DNA of 64,000 nt from Siphonodentalium dalli (GCA_032622095.1 CP136063.1:181207956-181271955); one strand, 5' to 3'; numbered from the stretch's first letter, positions 13,194 through 26,069 are shown. Made by a program: numbers and translations. Notes: generated by a model from the letters alone, not told the origin.

Positions 13194-16100
13194 TCGAGCA
13201 CAAACACACAAGGTGAAAAATAAGAGAGGTATTGTTGGCTTCAGAATGACTTGTAGAATATATGTGAGCATTTGTAGGTTATGACATCGCGTTTAGATAC
13301 ACGTTCGCGACAATTTATTGCTCGAAAATGTTGATTTTATAACGAGGTCAAAGGGCGCTCGGCGTACACCAGACCGACGAGTCGATTTGTTCGGTAGAAT
13401 TCGGTACTTTCCGATATCATATCTCGACTTCCCTTCGTTCGAATTCGCCAAGTTATATGCCAAATGAAAGGGAATTTTATTGCCAATAAGACACACTGGG
13501 GGATATTTTGGTTGCTGTTATCGATTTCAGCACCATATATTGATACCTGATTATAACAATGGACACGCATCTTAATGGGGAGGCGGACGTTTTGCACAAT
13601 GGCAAGAGATGTTCAACAAAGAATTTATCTGGATCTATATGGTAAAAATATTGACTTTCACATGTCATCATCTTCATTGTATGTAGATTCTGAGCAATTA
13701 TTAAGAGAGAGCAAAAACAATTGATTTTAATACATTTGAAAGGTTGAAAATTTTATTTTGTTTCCTTTCGGTACCAAGAATTGCTAGTATAATTAATAAT
13801 TTCACACATAACTCCAATAACCAAATAGCCTATTGTCTTGGCTCTATGAGAGGAGGCTTCATTTGATTCACAATGTTGAGTTAGATTTTTAATTGCATAA
13901 TACAGCATCATACCCCATATACTATAATGAAGAATAAATCAGTCACAAATATTCGAGCCCAATGAAAACAAATGTTGATATGCAGTGTGGCCCAATCAAG
14001 CAGTGCACAATCAACTGGAAATTAGGCAGTGTTAAGAGATATGGTGGTCAGCATTAACTTGGTTGTGAACCCATGACCCACAACCCATCTCAGCCCAATT
14101 GTTCAATGATCAACAGGCATGGCATGAAAATCCTCAAATATAGAAAATTAATTATGGGTAGTTGCCTTTCTTAATGAAAATAATCATTAAATTTTATAGA
14201 TAAAGAATAATTAAGTCTCCTCTCGTGATCCTGATATTATGGTATCATGGATATATGAACTGCACTTTTGAAAACATATGTTTTACAGAAGTTCTTGGTA
14301 CCGTAAACCGGGGTGACTTGAGACAGGTTTTAGGGTATTTTAAAGCTAACTTGAAATAAATGTTTTTGACCCTAGCCACATCACTTGACACTTCTCAAAC
14401 AACCTCTCAGCTATTGATCTCTAATCGGTATAATCTGTTGTAGCATAGTAGGTGGCAAAAATTGTGGCCCGAACAGGTGTCTCAAGTCACCCCGGCAATG
14501 GGGTGACTTGACTCACTCAGCAGGGGCTAATCTAGGCCGTTTTTGGACCCGTAAAACGGTTTGGGCGCCGGTAGTTTGGGCACCCAAACGAAATATGCCT
14601 CAGAGTTGTAAAACAACATTTCCCAGTCAATCAGGAATTTTTAGATAAAAAGAGACTGCCAACTAATTTTAATACGATGGAAATGTTAATGGAACGCTTA
14701 TACAATGAAAGAAAACATTGCTATTTATCAACAAATTTGATCTACCGAAGGAACACGGCCCATTTTAATCATAAAAATTAAGTCAGTCGGTTGTTTCGCG
14801 AACGAATTAAAACATATGTTTTCCTCTTCCGGTTTGGGTAAATAAATTAAAATTCGGAACGCGCTGAAACGAAACTACTGAAATCCGGAAAGATCCGTAC
14901 ATATCTAAAACAATTTCATTTATAGATCAATCTTACGGTACTTATCAAAACTCCACACCGAGTGCTTGCCGTTACGTGTGCAAATAAACCTTTAAGCGCT
15001 TGAAATGTTATTTCCACGACGGTTAAATTTACGATAGCATATCGCGGTACGTGATTACGCGGTACGTTTTTTAACATAACGTGAATTTCCGGTTTATCAA
15101 AGTTGACGTCGCGAAAAATTTAAATTAATATCGGACTAAACCAATTTATGGTGCGCCCTAAAACAAGTGGCATTAGTCTCAAATAATTTTATTGCTCATT
15201 GGAATTTTCTTTTCTTTAAATTTATCAAACACTTTTTGCGTATAAATTCAGCTAATTTACACAAAAATATTGCTCTGTAAATATTTTTTTGTATTTAGCC
15301 TACCTATCTACCCATTGGAAAAACTATCGGTAGGGTAAAGACAAATAAATTTTTAATTATGCCCTTGGGTGTCCATATACAATGTGGGAGGGAAGCTCAT
15401 CAGGGACAGGGAGAACATTAGAGCAAATTTATACCCATGGGGTGCAAGCAGATAGTATTCTGGCATGGAGTAAGAATAGTGGTGTAGAAACAATTTTGTT
15501 ATTTTAACCTCACACCCTGGTCTAACACGTAGGAAACCAGAGATATTTACATTTATAACAAAGCATCAGTTAGCAAATTATGGATTCAATCATTTGAGAT
15601 CTTCTATGTTCTTGTTGTAATTCTCCTTATAATCTGGGCCTATTTAGTCCTTTAGATTGAATCTCAGATGGGGTATTTTAGGCTCATTTTCAAAATATTT
15701 CCCGGACCCCCACCGACAAGAGCGGTATGTAGTTGGTAAGTACTAAGATCGTTTATAATTAAAACTAAGAGATATAAAGTTTAACCGGAAGTTTATTTCC
15801 GCAAATATTTAAACAAGATGCCGCAACCAAAAACCAGTGGTGTAAAAGTTTCTACTCTCACCCACAATTTTAACACAGGGTAGGTAGAATATATATTTTT
15901 GTTTCAAGGAAATATACATATTGGAATAAAAAAGGTGAAACATTCAAAGTGAAACAAATCTTTTAATAAACAAAAGAATATTTCAGCGTGTTGTACAATG
16001 ATTAAGAGTAGAAACAAACTAAGTTTGGTCGTGACTTTTAGCTATCAGATCAATGAGTATGATAGTAGAAAATCAAAAACAATTAAGAATTTGTTGTCTG

Positions 16101-16354
16101 TAATATGACTAAATTTACCAACGTGAATAGCACAATATAAAGGTTCAGAATGCCCCAGATTCACTCTCAGGGCATTGGATTTTCAAAAAATTCCCGGGGG
16201 AGTACCCCTGGACCCCCCCCCCCCCCATTCTTGGGAGGGGCACCCCCTCCCAAATCCACCTCCACCTCTGGCCTGCGGCCATCGGGATATGGCTACGGCA
16301 TATCGTATAGGACCGACAGGGTGCCCAAACTTAAAACCTAGATCAGTGTTTATA

Positions 16355-16520
16355 CATTAAAAGCTACTTAAGCGCCATCCAGTTTGTTTTCTTATATATT
16401 TCTTGAAGTGTTTATAATAATCCTGAAATAATAGGTATACCTATTATTTCAGGATTATTATAAACACTTCAAGAAATATATAAGAGAACAAACTGGATGG
16501 CGCTTAAGTAGCTTCTAATA
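16355..16520. repeat. Near-perfect 166-bp hairpin
   Basis: Two arms of about 83 bp meet with no loop at 16437/16438 (centre GGTATACC). The arms differ at only a couple of bases, for example TTGTTTTC against its partner TTGTTCTC. Such a structure suggests a recently inserted palindromic MITE nested in the larger element. Confidence 0.85.
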
Positions 16521-16644
16521 ACACTTTCTTTACTGAATACTCGTTGCCGAGTAGTGGCCAAATAAAATGCTCAGATAACAACTTCAACAAACAGACATAG
16601 ACCATTTGTATAACTTATTGTCTGAACGCTTCCCCACCAATAAG

Positions 16645-16765
16645 CGAGATCACTGATTCGCTACCATATTAGATCAATCCAGCCCGTTCCGTGCATTCAG
16701 TGCTACAGGTCAAAGTTCTGTCTGGAGTAGCATACTTTTAAATATTCGTGAATTCCATATTGCTA
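16645..16765. repeat. CArG-type MITE, truncated
   Basis: GAGATCACTGATTCG, ACCATATTAGATC, GTGCTACAGGTCAAAGTTCT and GGAGTAGCAT match the left half of the MITE family at 46799-46986, 49248-49491 and 53439-53659. The right half is absent. Confidence 0.55.
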
Positions 16766-16784
16766 CATCAAATAATTTAGGCTT

Positions 16785-17360
16785 AGGGTTATAATATAGG
16801 GCTCACGTTGAACTAGTGAAAGGGTTATGGTTTGCTTTAGGGTTAGGGCACCCTTTAGGGTCAAATCTCACCCCTCGATCACAGGTTTATGGTTAGGGTT
16901 CATCCTTTATGGACAAAGCGTATCCCCTCGATCACAGGATTAGGGTTAGAGCTCACACGTTAAGGGCAAATCCCACCCCGCAATCACAGGTTTAAGGAAA
17001 GGGGCTCATCCTTTATGGGCAAAGCGTATCCCCTCGATCACTGGTTTATGGTTAGGGTTCATGTTGATCTAGTGAAAGGGTTAGGGTTTGCTTTAGGGTT
17101 AGTGCACCATTTAGGGTCAAATCCCATCCCCTCGATCACAGGTTTAGGGTTTGGATTCACCCCTTATGGGCAAATTCCACCCCTCGATTACAGGGTATGG
17201 CTCATCCTTTATGGGCAAAGCGTATCCCCTCGATCACAGGTTTAGGTTTAGGGCTCATCTTGAACTAGGTAAAGGCTTAGGGTTTCCTTTTGGGTTAGGG
17301 CACCCTTTAGGGTCAATGCCCACCACCTCAATCGCATGGTTAGGGTTAGGGTTATCGGAG
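16785..17360 (+). repeat. TTAGGG-rich tandem repeats (telomere-like)
   Basis: Irregular units combine GGTTAGGGTT with CCCCTCGATCACAGG; the latter motif recurs near 16874, 16923, 17032, 17129 and 17228. The same motifs in inverse orientation return at 18055-18190. This resembles subtelomeric sequence more than a true telomere. Confidence 0.75.
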
Positions 17361-18035
17361 ATACGAGTCTTGGAGCCATGGACCCATGGCCACATAACGA
17401 AGATACGAGTCTTGTATCCGTGGAGCCATGTCTCCACAACGAAGATACGAGTCTTGGAGCCATGGCTCCATAACGGAGATACAATTCTTGGAGCCATGGC
17501 TCCATAACGAAGATCTCGTTTGGAGCCATGACATCATACACTTAGGCTCCATTGCTCCTAGACTCGTATCTTCATTATGGACCCATGGCTCCATGGCTAA
17601 AATACTTGTATCCTCGTTATGGAGCTATGGAGCCATATCGGAGACACAAGTGTTCGAGTCGTGGAGCCATGGCTCCATAACAAGTCTTGGAGCCATGTAT
17701 CCATAACGAAGATACGATGTTTGGAACCATGACATACTTTCGTATGGCTCCATGGCTCAGAGACTCGTATCTTCGTTATGGAGCCATGGAGCCATGGCTC
17801 AAAGACTCGATTATTCGTTATGGACATATGGAGCCATATCGGAGCCACGAGTCTCAGAGCCATGGCTCCATAATGAAGATACGAGTCTTGGAGCCATACG
17901 AAAGTGTATGTAATGGCGCCATAACGGTGATGTATGTATTCGTGTAGCTGTTGATTCGTGGCTTTATGGCACCATGGCTCCATGACACGTATCTCCGTTA
18001 TGGATCCATGGCTCCATGGCTCAATGCAAGACTCG
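17352..18035. repeat. Palindromic satellite with GGAGCCATGGCTCC core
   Basis: Many diverged units of about 30-40 bp contain the 14-bp perfect palindrome GGAGCCATGGCTCC joined to AACGAAGATACGAGTCTT, in both orientations. ORFs here on both strands are artefacts of the repeat (for example 17351-17594 minus, 17428-17706 plus) and should not be annotated as genes. Confidence 0.85.
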
Positions 18036-18044
18036 TATCTCTGT

Positions 18045-18190
18045 TATATCCTAATCCTGTGATCGAGGGGAAACGCTTTGCCCATAAAATATGAGCCCTA
18101 ACCCTAAACCTGTGATCGAGGGGGTGGGCTTTGACCCTAAACGGTGCTCTAACCCTAATTCAACATGAGCCCTAACCCTAAACATGTTAT
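18045..18190 (-). repeat. Inverse TTAGGG-rich repeat, right flank of the satellite
   Basis: CCTGTGATCGAGGGG and CCCTAACCCTAAA are complements of the repeat on the left of the satellite (16785-17360), so the element interior is itself a large imperfect inverted repeat with the satellite at its centre. Confidence 0.7.
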
Positions 18191-19000
18191 CGTAGTACTT
18201 GTAGTCAGTCAGCTACATGTATATTATCATTCAATTTTACTTGTGCAACTTATCATGTGCATTAACTGAGATATACTGTAGTAGTTAGCAACTAAATAAC
18301 ACAATCATGTAGCCATATAGAGCCGTATAGACTGTCTATCCAGGGATGAAATATGGACTCGTTGTGCACATTACTGTGCCGTATATGAATATACAAATTT
18401 GTGTCTTACGCTTTTGATCGAGTCGGGGCTACCTGTCCTCAGTGATTTTATTCGTCTTTTACAATGTTTTAGCTAATATACATGTAATTTATTTTTCAGA
18501 TAGGTTGTGTTTTATTCACGTTACTGTTTATGTACATATTCATTATTTTACAAGTCAGTTAAGAGCTTAATGCTCATGTTTGTAATTTAAAATGCCTGAC
18601 TTTATAAATAAAGCTTTTGAACTTTGAACTGTCTCAAGTCACCCCGAGTATGTCGAAAATCATGTTTTTCTTAGAAAGCATAAAATATGTAACTACATAC
18701 ATAAAATGACAATCTGTTGACACATCAGATATATATTTCTGGAGTCTTGGTCATATTCATCTCCATATAGTCCGCATGGTGTATGTGGTGCAGTGGAAGT
18801 TTGCAAGTGGTCAAACTTTGCGAAAAAAAAATCAATGAAATTCTCAGACCAGTTGCTCCAATATTTTTTCAATTGCATCTCATTATTTATAGATTATTAT
18901 CAAATAAATATACCTGTCATCAGAATAAATAAGATTTATTTGAATGTAAGAACAATAGGGAATGATTATAGTGCCTGAAATATGGCACCATCCAGTTTTG
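18191..19000. other. Non-coding interior of the 4.74-kb element
   Basis: AT-rich sequence with no recognisable protein. AATAAAGCTTTTGAACTTTG at 18606-18625 looks like a polyadenylation region or a decayed LINE 3' end, followed directly by a copy of the terminal motif. Confidence 0.35.
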
Positions 19001-19495
19001 TCTCAAGTCACCCCGCTGTCTCAAGTCACCCCGGTTTACGGTACCTGAAAACAGTGCAATTTTAGATATTTTTATTACCATAAAAGTAAAGTAAATGAGG
19101 TTATACTACCCAATTGGTCGATGATTCTTAAACACTGTGTCACAATAGTCGCTTGTATCAAATTTCAAAAAGATATTCTTATTATATTTTGAGAAAATCG
19201 ATTTTGAAATACCAGGAAATTTTGACAAAACGTACCCTAAAGGTATATGTCTTTCACATCCTTGACACTATAGCTCTCTATCGCGATTTCATGGAATAAT
19301 TCTTGCTAACATATTCCCAAAATAAAATGCCACAATATAGGCCACATGCCCCCCCCCCCGAACAATGTGGCTTTATTTGACCAGTGGCTTTTTTATAAAT
19401 AAAGCAGTTTATTGTGGAAACAACCATCGAACTTTGCTTTCGGGGGACAACTATATATATGTAAATCGTGCAGAAGGAACCATATTCACTGGTGG

Positions 19496-19570
19496 GAAAT
19501 GTTCAGATAATAAGTTCACCAACCGACATAATTATATGGTCGTTTGATGAACTTATTATCTGAACATTTC
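19496..19570. repeat. 75-bp hairpin in the gene 2 intron
   Basis: GAAATGTTCAGATAATAAGT returns as its complement ACTTATTATCTGAACATTTC. The gene 3 intron has the left arm but a shortened right arm (29672-29740). Related hairpin pieces are at 2311-2340 and 16575-16615. Confidence 0.7.
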
Positions 19571-19640
19571 ATTAGGGATAACTACTCGTCAACTAGTATT
19601 TAGTACGGAAAGGGTTAAAGGAATTTTCGATAATAGCTAA

Positions 19641-20669
<1,029 letters not shown>

Positions 20670-20773
20670 ATCGAAGAAGCGGTGACTCAATTCTTCGTTA
20701 TCTGTCCAATAGCGAATGGCACTGACCACATACATTTGGACTCATGTACACATGCTGATGTTACGTATAACAT

Positions 20774-21215
20774 AACATAACATAACATAACATTTTTATT
20801 AACATAATACACCCACGCGGGGCAGTTGTCATAATACAGATAATTTAAACACAAGTCAAGACAATTTCATATAAAAAATATATATAACATGTATTTGTAA
20901 TTCAACACTATATTCTCAATTATTTGCGGAAAACTGCCGAACCATGTTACAGATCAGATTGCAAATTTTCGGGTTTTCAGCCTTCATGAGGAATATAAAC
21001 TTTTCTTTTTGATCAAAGTTTACGAAAATTGGTTGGTGAAATCCTATTTCAGTGAAAAATCTCTTCCGCAAATAGTTATGTTTTTCACATCTCATTATAA
21101 AGTGTTCTTCCGTTTCAATTTCATTTGCTTCACATTTTTTACATATGCGTTTCTCGTAAGGTATTTTTGGCTGAGCGTGTCGCCCAACCTCTACCTGCAA
21201 CTTATATGTACCATG
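20774..21215 (-). mobile_element. 5'-truncated LINE (non-LTR retrotransposon) 3' end
   Basis: On the minus strand the frame from about 21215 to 20916 reads VEVGRHAQPKIPYEKRICK then a C-x2-C...H-x4-C motif (CKKCEANEIETEEHFIMRC), typical of the C-terminal end of LINE reverse transcriptase proteins. The frame ends at 20916 and is followed by a 3' UTR ending in a tail of about five ATAAC/TTATG units at 20774-20800, as seen in LINEs with microsatellite tails. Gene 3's 3' flank lacks it (GTTACGTATATGTAGCATG at 30931), so the insertion followed the gene duplication or was lost in the other copy. Confidence 0.8.
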
Positions 21216-21335
21216 GCATATACATGTCATATACATGTCATATACATGTCTCAAAATAGAAGGGCCGATCAATTAAAGGCATGGATGGCCTTCGCGTTGG
21301 GTATGCTGTTAAAATAGTTACATCGTTAAAACTGC

Positions 21336-21341
21336 AATAAA
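21336..21341 (+). promoter_or_regulatory. Candidate polyadenylation signal of actin gene 2
   Basis: AATAAA in the conserved 3' flank; the same hexamer in the same context is at 31049-31054 behind gene 3. In gene 2 the LINE fragment pushes it to about 670 bp after the stop, against about 215 bp in gene 3. Confidence 0.5.
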
Positions 21342-21416
21342 CAGAAATAATATTAAAATATAGACATATTTTGGTCTTATACCAATCATATATATCGCGT
21401 AAATAGTATGTTATTT

Positions 21417-21503
21417 TCAAGTTCGTGTGCTGTGTTATGTAAACAAAAGCAGGTTCTGTAACATTATTGACTTCCGTTTACATAACAAAGCGTACGAACT
21501 TGA
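21417..21503. repeat. Short inverted repeat in the 3' flank
   Basis: TCAAGTTCGTGTGCTGTGTT and its near complement AACAAAGCGTACGAACTTGA enclose about 45 bp. The homologous sequence is behind gene 3 (31131-31217). Confidence 0.6.
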
Positions 21504-22026
21504 CAATAACATAATATTTGCGCGATATCTATGATTGGCATAAGAACAATGTCAGTCTATATTTAATATTCTTTCTGTTCATGGCGCTTTTGACTATTTT
21601 AACAGCAATTTCCACCGCGAAGGCCATCCGCGCCTTTACATTAACATTTCAGATTATGGGTATTGAAATAGAAATTACTTTCTCGCCATGTAACATATGT
21701 TCGATTTGTGTCAGTCTGCAATTCCACAACAGGAATTTGTTAAAATGTGTTAGTTTCTTTTAAGATATAAAATATTGTTGTCTAATAACAGGCTATCCAC
21801 GTAGTTATATTATGTGCAGCCCTTTGAACTATACATATAGCCTGACTACCCACGAACACCATAAATAGTTCCGGACAAAAAAGCTGTACAAAATGAGTTT
21901 TGAAAATCTCGATTTGAAATTATTCAAGTTTATCTGACCTCGTGTAACTCGTCGCCATCAGGGAAGAGAAATATCTAACCTAATTTTATCCCCTAGTTAT
22001 TGCAATCATGAAATATCTGGTACGCT

Positions 22027-22085
22027 TTAAAAGTACTCAATCCGATCAGACGGTCCCCATACCACCAAGATACAACAACAATAAA
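22027..22085. repeat. TTAA MITE family 2, cut by the duplication junction
   Basis: TTAA at 22027-22030 followed by AAGTACTCAATCCGATCAGA and CGGTCCCCATACCACCAAG is the left end of the family that is complete at 31761-32180. The sequence stops after about 55 bp where unit 2 of the duplication begins, so the breakpoint lies inside this element. Confidence 0.75.
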
Positions 22086-22110
22086 TTCAGTATTCCATAA
22101 TTTGATATAA

Positions 22111-22563
22111 TGTGACCCGCCATATCAAATCCAGTCGTAAGTCGGGATTTTTTTACCCTGTGCCAATGCATTCTCTTATATATGCGAGTCGACCATAGGT
22201 CGCCTCGCATTATAAGAGAATGCATTGGCCTAACAATTTTTTACAATTTTAATATAATTTTTCTTGTATTCTTTAACAATTTTATCATTTCACCCATACA
22301 GAGCCCCAGACAAACATGAGCAGACGACACTCTTCTATATGCTTCTATATATGTGTGGGGCTCCCTGCAGGGTAATGGATGTTTTTTTATTTTATGTCCT
22401 AAAAATTGTAAGAAACATTTATTTAAAAAAATGATAAAAAATTGTTAGGCCAATGCATTCTCTGATATATGCGAGGCGACCTATTGTCGCATATATAAGA
22501 CAATGCATTGCCACAGGGTAAACAAATCCCGACTTACGACTGGATTTGATATGGCGGGTCACA
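22111..22563. mobile_element. 453-bp MITE with about 60-bp inverted ends
   Basis: TGTGACCCGCCATATCAAAT at the left is mirrored at the right end, the match continuing for about 60 bp. Unit 1 has the empty site TTTGATATATGTATTC at about 10491-10506. Two TA/ATA steps flank the element, compatible with a TA duplication, though one extra A on the left leaves the exact boundary uncertain by a base. Two inner hairpins lie at about 22161-22230 and 22450-22513, built from AATGCATTCTCT and its complement. Confidence 0.85.
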
Positions 22564-23120
22564 TATGTATTCATTTATTGGTGAATAATTCTATCAGGAA
22601 ATGTTCAGATTATTAGGGCAACAAATTTAACAGGCCGTTGTTGAACTTATTATCTATTACTTTATTGAAGTTCAACGAAGAATTAGGCTACTTGGAGAGC
22701 AGGGTGTTAATGGAAAATATTAGATCAACGGGGGTTAAATCGATGGAGCATATCTGGGTGATTGGCAATAGTAGTTCACGCGTGATAAGCGTTGATTGAT
22801 ATTGACTCGATTCAGCACGAGTTTCCCCGATTGTTCTAAAGTGCATGTGCTTGAACGCAAACAAGATTTTAGCGCTCATTCTACGTTTAGCTTCTTATGT
22901 GCACGGTTGGGCCCACCCTCCCACCCACATTTCGTAACGCAGATAATTATTCGATTATATTGGCTTTTGAAAAAGTTGATCCATCAATACATCCGAGAAT
23001 ATAGACTGCAAAAGTTCGTTTCATTGCATGATACATGTTTATAGCATAACAGGTCTTTTGTGATTATTTAATTATAACAATATATATGATGTGCACAGTT
23101 CATGTGAAGCTAATCGTTAA

Positions 23121-24969
23121 GGGTATCCTAAACGTGACAAAGATGGCCGAATGAGTTTTTATACCCCTCTCTCCGATAAATGCCAGCAATTGCAAGACTA
23201 TGTTTCCAATTTACATGAAATTTCACAAGGATATAGGAATATGATTGAACAATTTTTTGGCATCACATCCATATTTTTAAAAGATATATTTGACTGAGAA
23301 AATTAACTGGAAAGTGAGCGAAATTATGCCAATCACCAGAAGTCAAAACTAATAAAGCAAACAGTTATAATTATTGTGGCATCCTATAGATTAGAATTCC
23401 ATGATGAGGAGAGGGACCATCATTTTATAAAATAACTCACTATTTTAGCTACAAATCCATTGAGTTGAAGGCACCCTCCATCAGATGAACACAAATATGT
23501 GGCCATTTGCTTTTTGGGACTATTTTTTTGTATGGGAAGCCAAGTTTGCAATGATGTGAGCTGGATCACAAGGATGTATAAGGCTGTCTATGTTGCCCCT
23601 ATTTCAACAATACCTCATGCACAATTGATACTGTATAACATATTTAAACAAAAAAATACACTGTAAGCTATATTTCCAACATTCCCTACGAAAATCAGAT
23701 GCATCATATTTTGTGATACTGGTGCATTTTGACACAAATGGCCTGGCATACATTCATACTTCAGAGATTTTCTAACAGAAATTACCCCAGACAGTTGAAA
23801 AACAACATCAAGAAGCTAGCATATATTGTAATTTGCTACAATTCTAGTTTAATTACCCCTAATATTGTTTTTAAAAATATTTTGAACTCATTTAGTCAGC
23901 CATTAAAACGAAACCAAAACGATATTTCGACATGTTTTTGTTTTTCTGAGAAAGTTGATCAAACAATACAACAGTCCTAAAAAATAACTTGGATGACCGA
24001 TTGCGCAGTTATCTATACCGGCATGAATTACATTTGTTGTGGATTATGTCCGCTGTGTATGATGCGTGTAACCTTGTTTTGGTTGCTTTTAATAAGAATA
24101 GTTTGCATCTGCAAAGAGGGAAACTCGTGCAACACTAAAAATAGATTTGGGAAAGACCGGGAATCCGTACCCTCTAACAAAATAACACTTGATAGATATA
24201 CACATTATTTAATAAATTCTGTTTATATATGAATACCGTGTTTTTTGGATGTTAATCTAATGCATATTCCGGTGTTTTGCCATGTTTAACAACAAAAATT
24301 ATTTAAACAGTGAATTATTTCATACTTGTGAGAAATTTCGTTCGGAGGGTATTCCAAGTTTTTAGTCACGTGATGTTTACAATCCATTTTGTCAAAGTTT
24401 GCCTTCAAATATCGTTTTTCTAGGAAATTGTCATTTAAATCAGCGATATTCTAAGGTTAGTTTTGGTCATAAAGTACTTAAGTAGGCTAATTAGTGGTGA
24501 CTATATATTCTCATATTTTATTATCTGTTAACTACAAATTGAAGTTCCCTATTTTTCGAGTGTTGTTGTGGATTTCGCATATCGAGCGGATACGACCACA
24601 TTTTACACGGTGAATTTCTGACACAAGAAACATTATAATGAAAAAGCAAGGTCCCTCTCAATATATTGGAATATCAAAGCATCTATCGGTAAACTATTAT
24701 AGTAAAAACATGCAGTAATTTTACAGATATGAGTACTGTAAGAAAGTGTAAAATTTAAAACAACAATTGTTTCATAATTTTTTTTATATAGATTCCTGTG
24801 AGATGGGACAACATTTTACATTTCAAAATGATCTATGTTTTATACTTATAATATTGTATTGGTTCATTTTGGCCATTTTGCAAACCTTATAGTGAATTCG
24901 AGCTCATTATTTTTATAAATTTTCGGCCATATTGGAAGAAATTTCAACTCTGTCACGTTTAGGATACCC
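23121..24969. mobile_element. 1.85-kb TTAA-specific DNA element
   Basis: The ends GGGTATCCTAAACGTGACA and its exact complement (19 bp) are flanked by TTAA at 23117-23120 and 24970-24973. Unit 1 has one TTAA at the same place (ATCGTTAACCGG at 11054-11065). Similarity between the ends continues weakly inwards (GATGGCCGAA, ATGGCCGAAA). TTAA duplications point to piggyBac or Kolobok superfamilies. Only short ORFs are present (about 80 codons at 23729 and 23993), with no transposase motif, so it is non-autonomous. Confidence 0.9.
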
Positions 24970-25610
24970 TTAACCGGAATTTCTAGATTAAAACTTCGTT
25001 TATATAATTCGTAGATGTTATTCTATAAATAATTTATGTTTGTTCGAGTTAAAACATAAGAAAAATTCCCGAATATCCCTCCAGAAGAATAATAGCCACT
25101 CCAACATAATTACTGTCACAACTGATGGGATAATCCAAGATATACAGTTCGCCATTTTCGACCTTGACTGAAGGCCTGAGTTGTAAAATATGTTTCATTT
25201 TCAAGGATCAAAGTAGCCTACATACTAAATTTGAGTCGAATCGGTCGAGCAGTTTTCGGGTATATAACAGACAGACAGACAAGTTCCAAAATATATAATT
25301 GGCGACTCCTTTGCACAAGAAACGTGTTTTCCATAATTTCTATCGCTTACACCGTCATGCCCTAATTTGTTGATTAATTACACGCACACACATATTTGAT
25401 AAATTCAAAACCGGTTTCGAGAGTCGAATGTTAATCATTGGAGCGCGGACACGTTAAGTACATTGTGAATAGCCCAACTTGCGATTTAGAAGCCGATAGT
25501 GATATTCAGTATTAAAATTAAATTGAATCTCTTTTCGAGTCAAATAATTTGCTAATATACTAGGTGACTAGTAGGTGTATTCGTGTCGCTTATTAACTGT
25601 CACGTCGTTG

Positions 25611-25620
25611 CCATATAAGG
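25611..25620 (+). promoter_or_regulatory. CArG box of actin gene 3
   Basis: CCATATAAGG, identical to the gene 2 site and in the same context, about 80 bp before the TATA box. Gene 3 has a single copy, without the 29-bp duplication of gene 2. Confidence 0.75.
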
Positions 25621-25691
25621 GCATAAGATCGGTGAATAGAGAAGTTTTTCGCGGAAAGAGGTCTCATGAATATTAATTGACACCCGCTGTG

Positions 25692-25697
25692 TATAAA
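25692..25697 (+). promoter_or_regulatory. TATA box of actin gene 3
   Basis: TATAAA lies 95 bp before the start codon, the same spacing as in gene 2. Confidence 0.75.
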
Positions 25698-25753
25698 GGT
25701 GATTTATCAAAACATTTTTCTTTTCGCCAACAAGCATCACCCCGCGAGCTTGA

Positions 25754-25942
<189 letters not shown>

Positions 25943-26069
25943 TAGAGATATGACTCATTCGAACCTCAAAATTATATTCATGTAATTTGCAAGGAGAGAT
26001 AATGTAGTTCGATAAGTACACACAATAGTGATCTACAATGTTATGGCAAGAAGCCATCTATTTTTATAT

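Larger units (their letters stand above)
14302..19040. mobile_element. 4.74-kb DNA element with terminal inverted repeats in the gene 2 intron
   Basis: The left end CGTAAACCGGGGTGACTTGA(GACA) is matched by its exact complement at the right end (24 bp). The flanking GTAC at 14298-14301 and 19041-19044 is a 4-bp target duplication: the gene 3 intron has a single GTAC at 29167-29170 in the same context, an empty site. Internal copies of the end motif lie at 14477-14515, 18632-18647 and 19001-19020. There is no transposase ORF. The interior holds a 166-bp hairpin, a truncated CArG-type MITE, TTAGGG-rich repeats and a palindromic satellite. Confidence 0.92.

Noticed and set aside
16785-17360. True telomere end
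   Set aside because: The TTAGGG repeats are irregular, internal, mixed with other motifs and bounded by transposon ends.
17151-17983. Several overlapping open frames rich in EPW/SHGS repeats
   Set aside because: Translations of the GGAGCCATGGCTCC satellite on both strands; repetitive and present in all frames.
23729-24232. Two frames of about 80 codons inside the TTAA element as transposase remnants
   Set aside because: I see no DDD/DDE-type residues or zinc-finger pattern that would support a piggyBac or Kolobok transposase.
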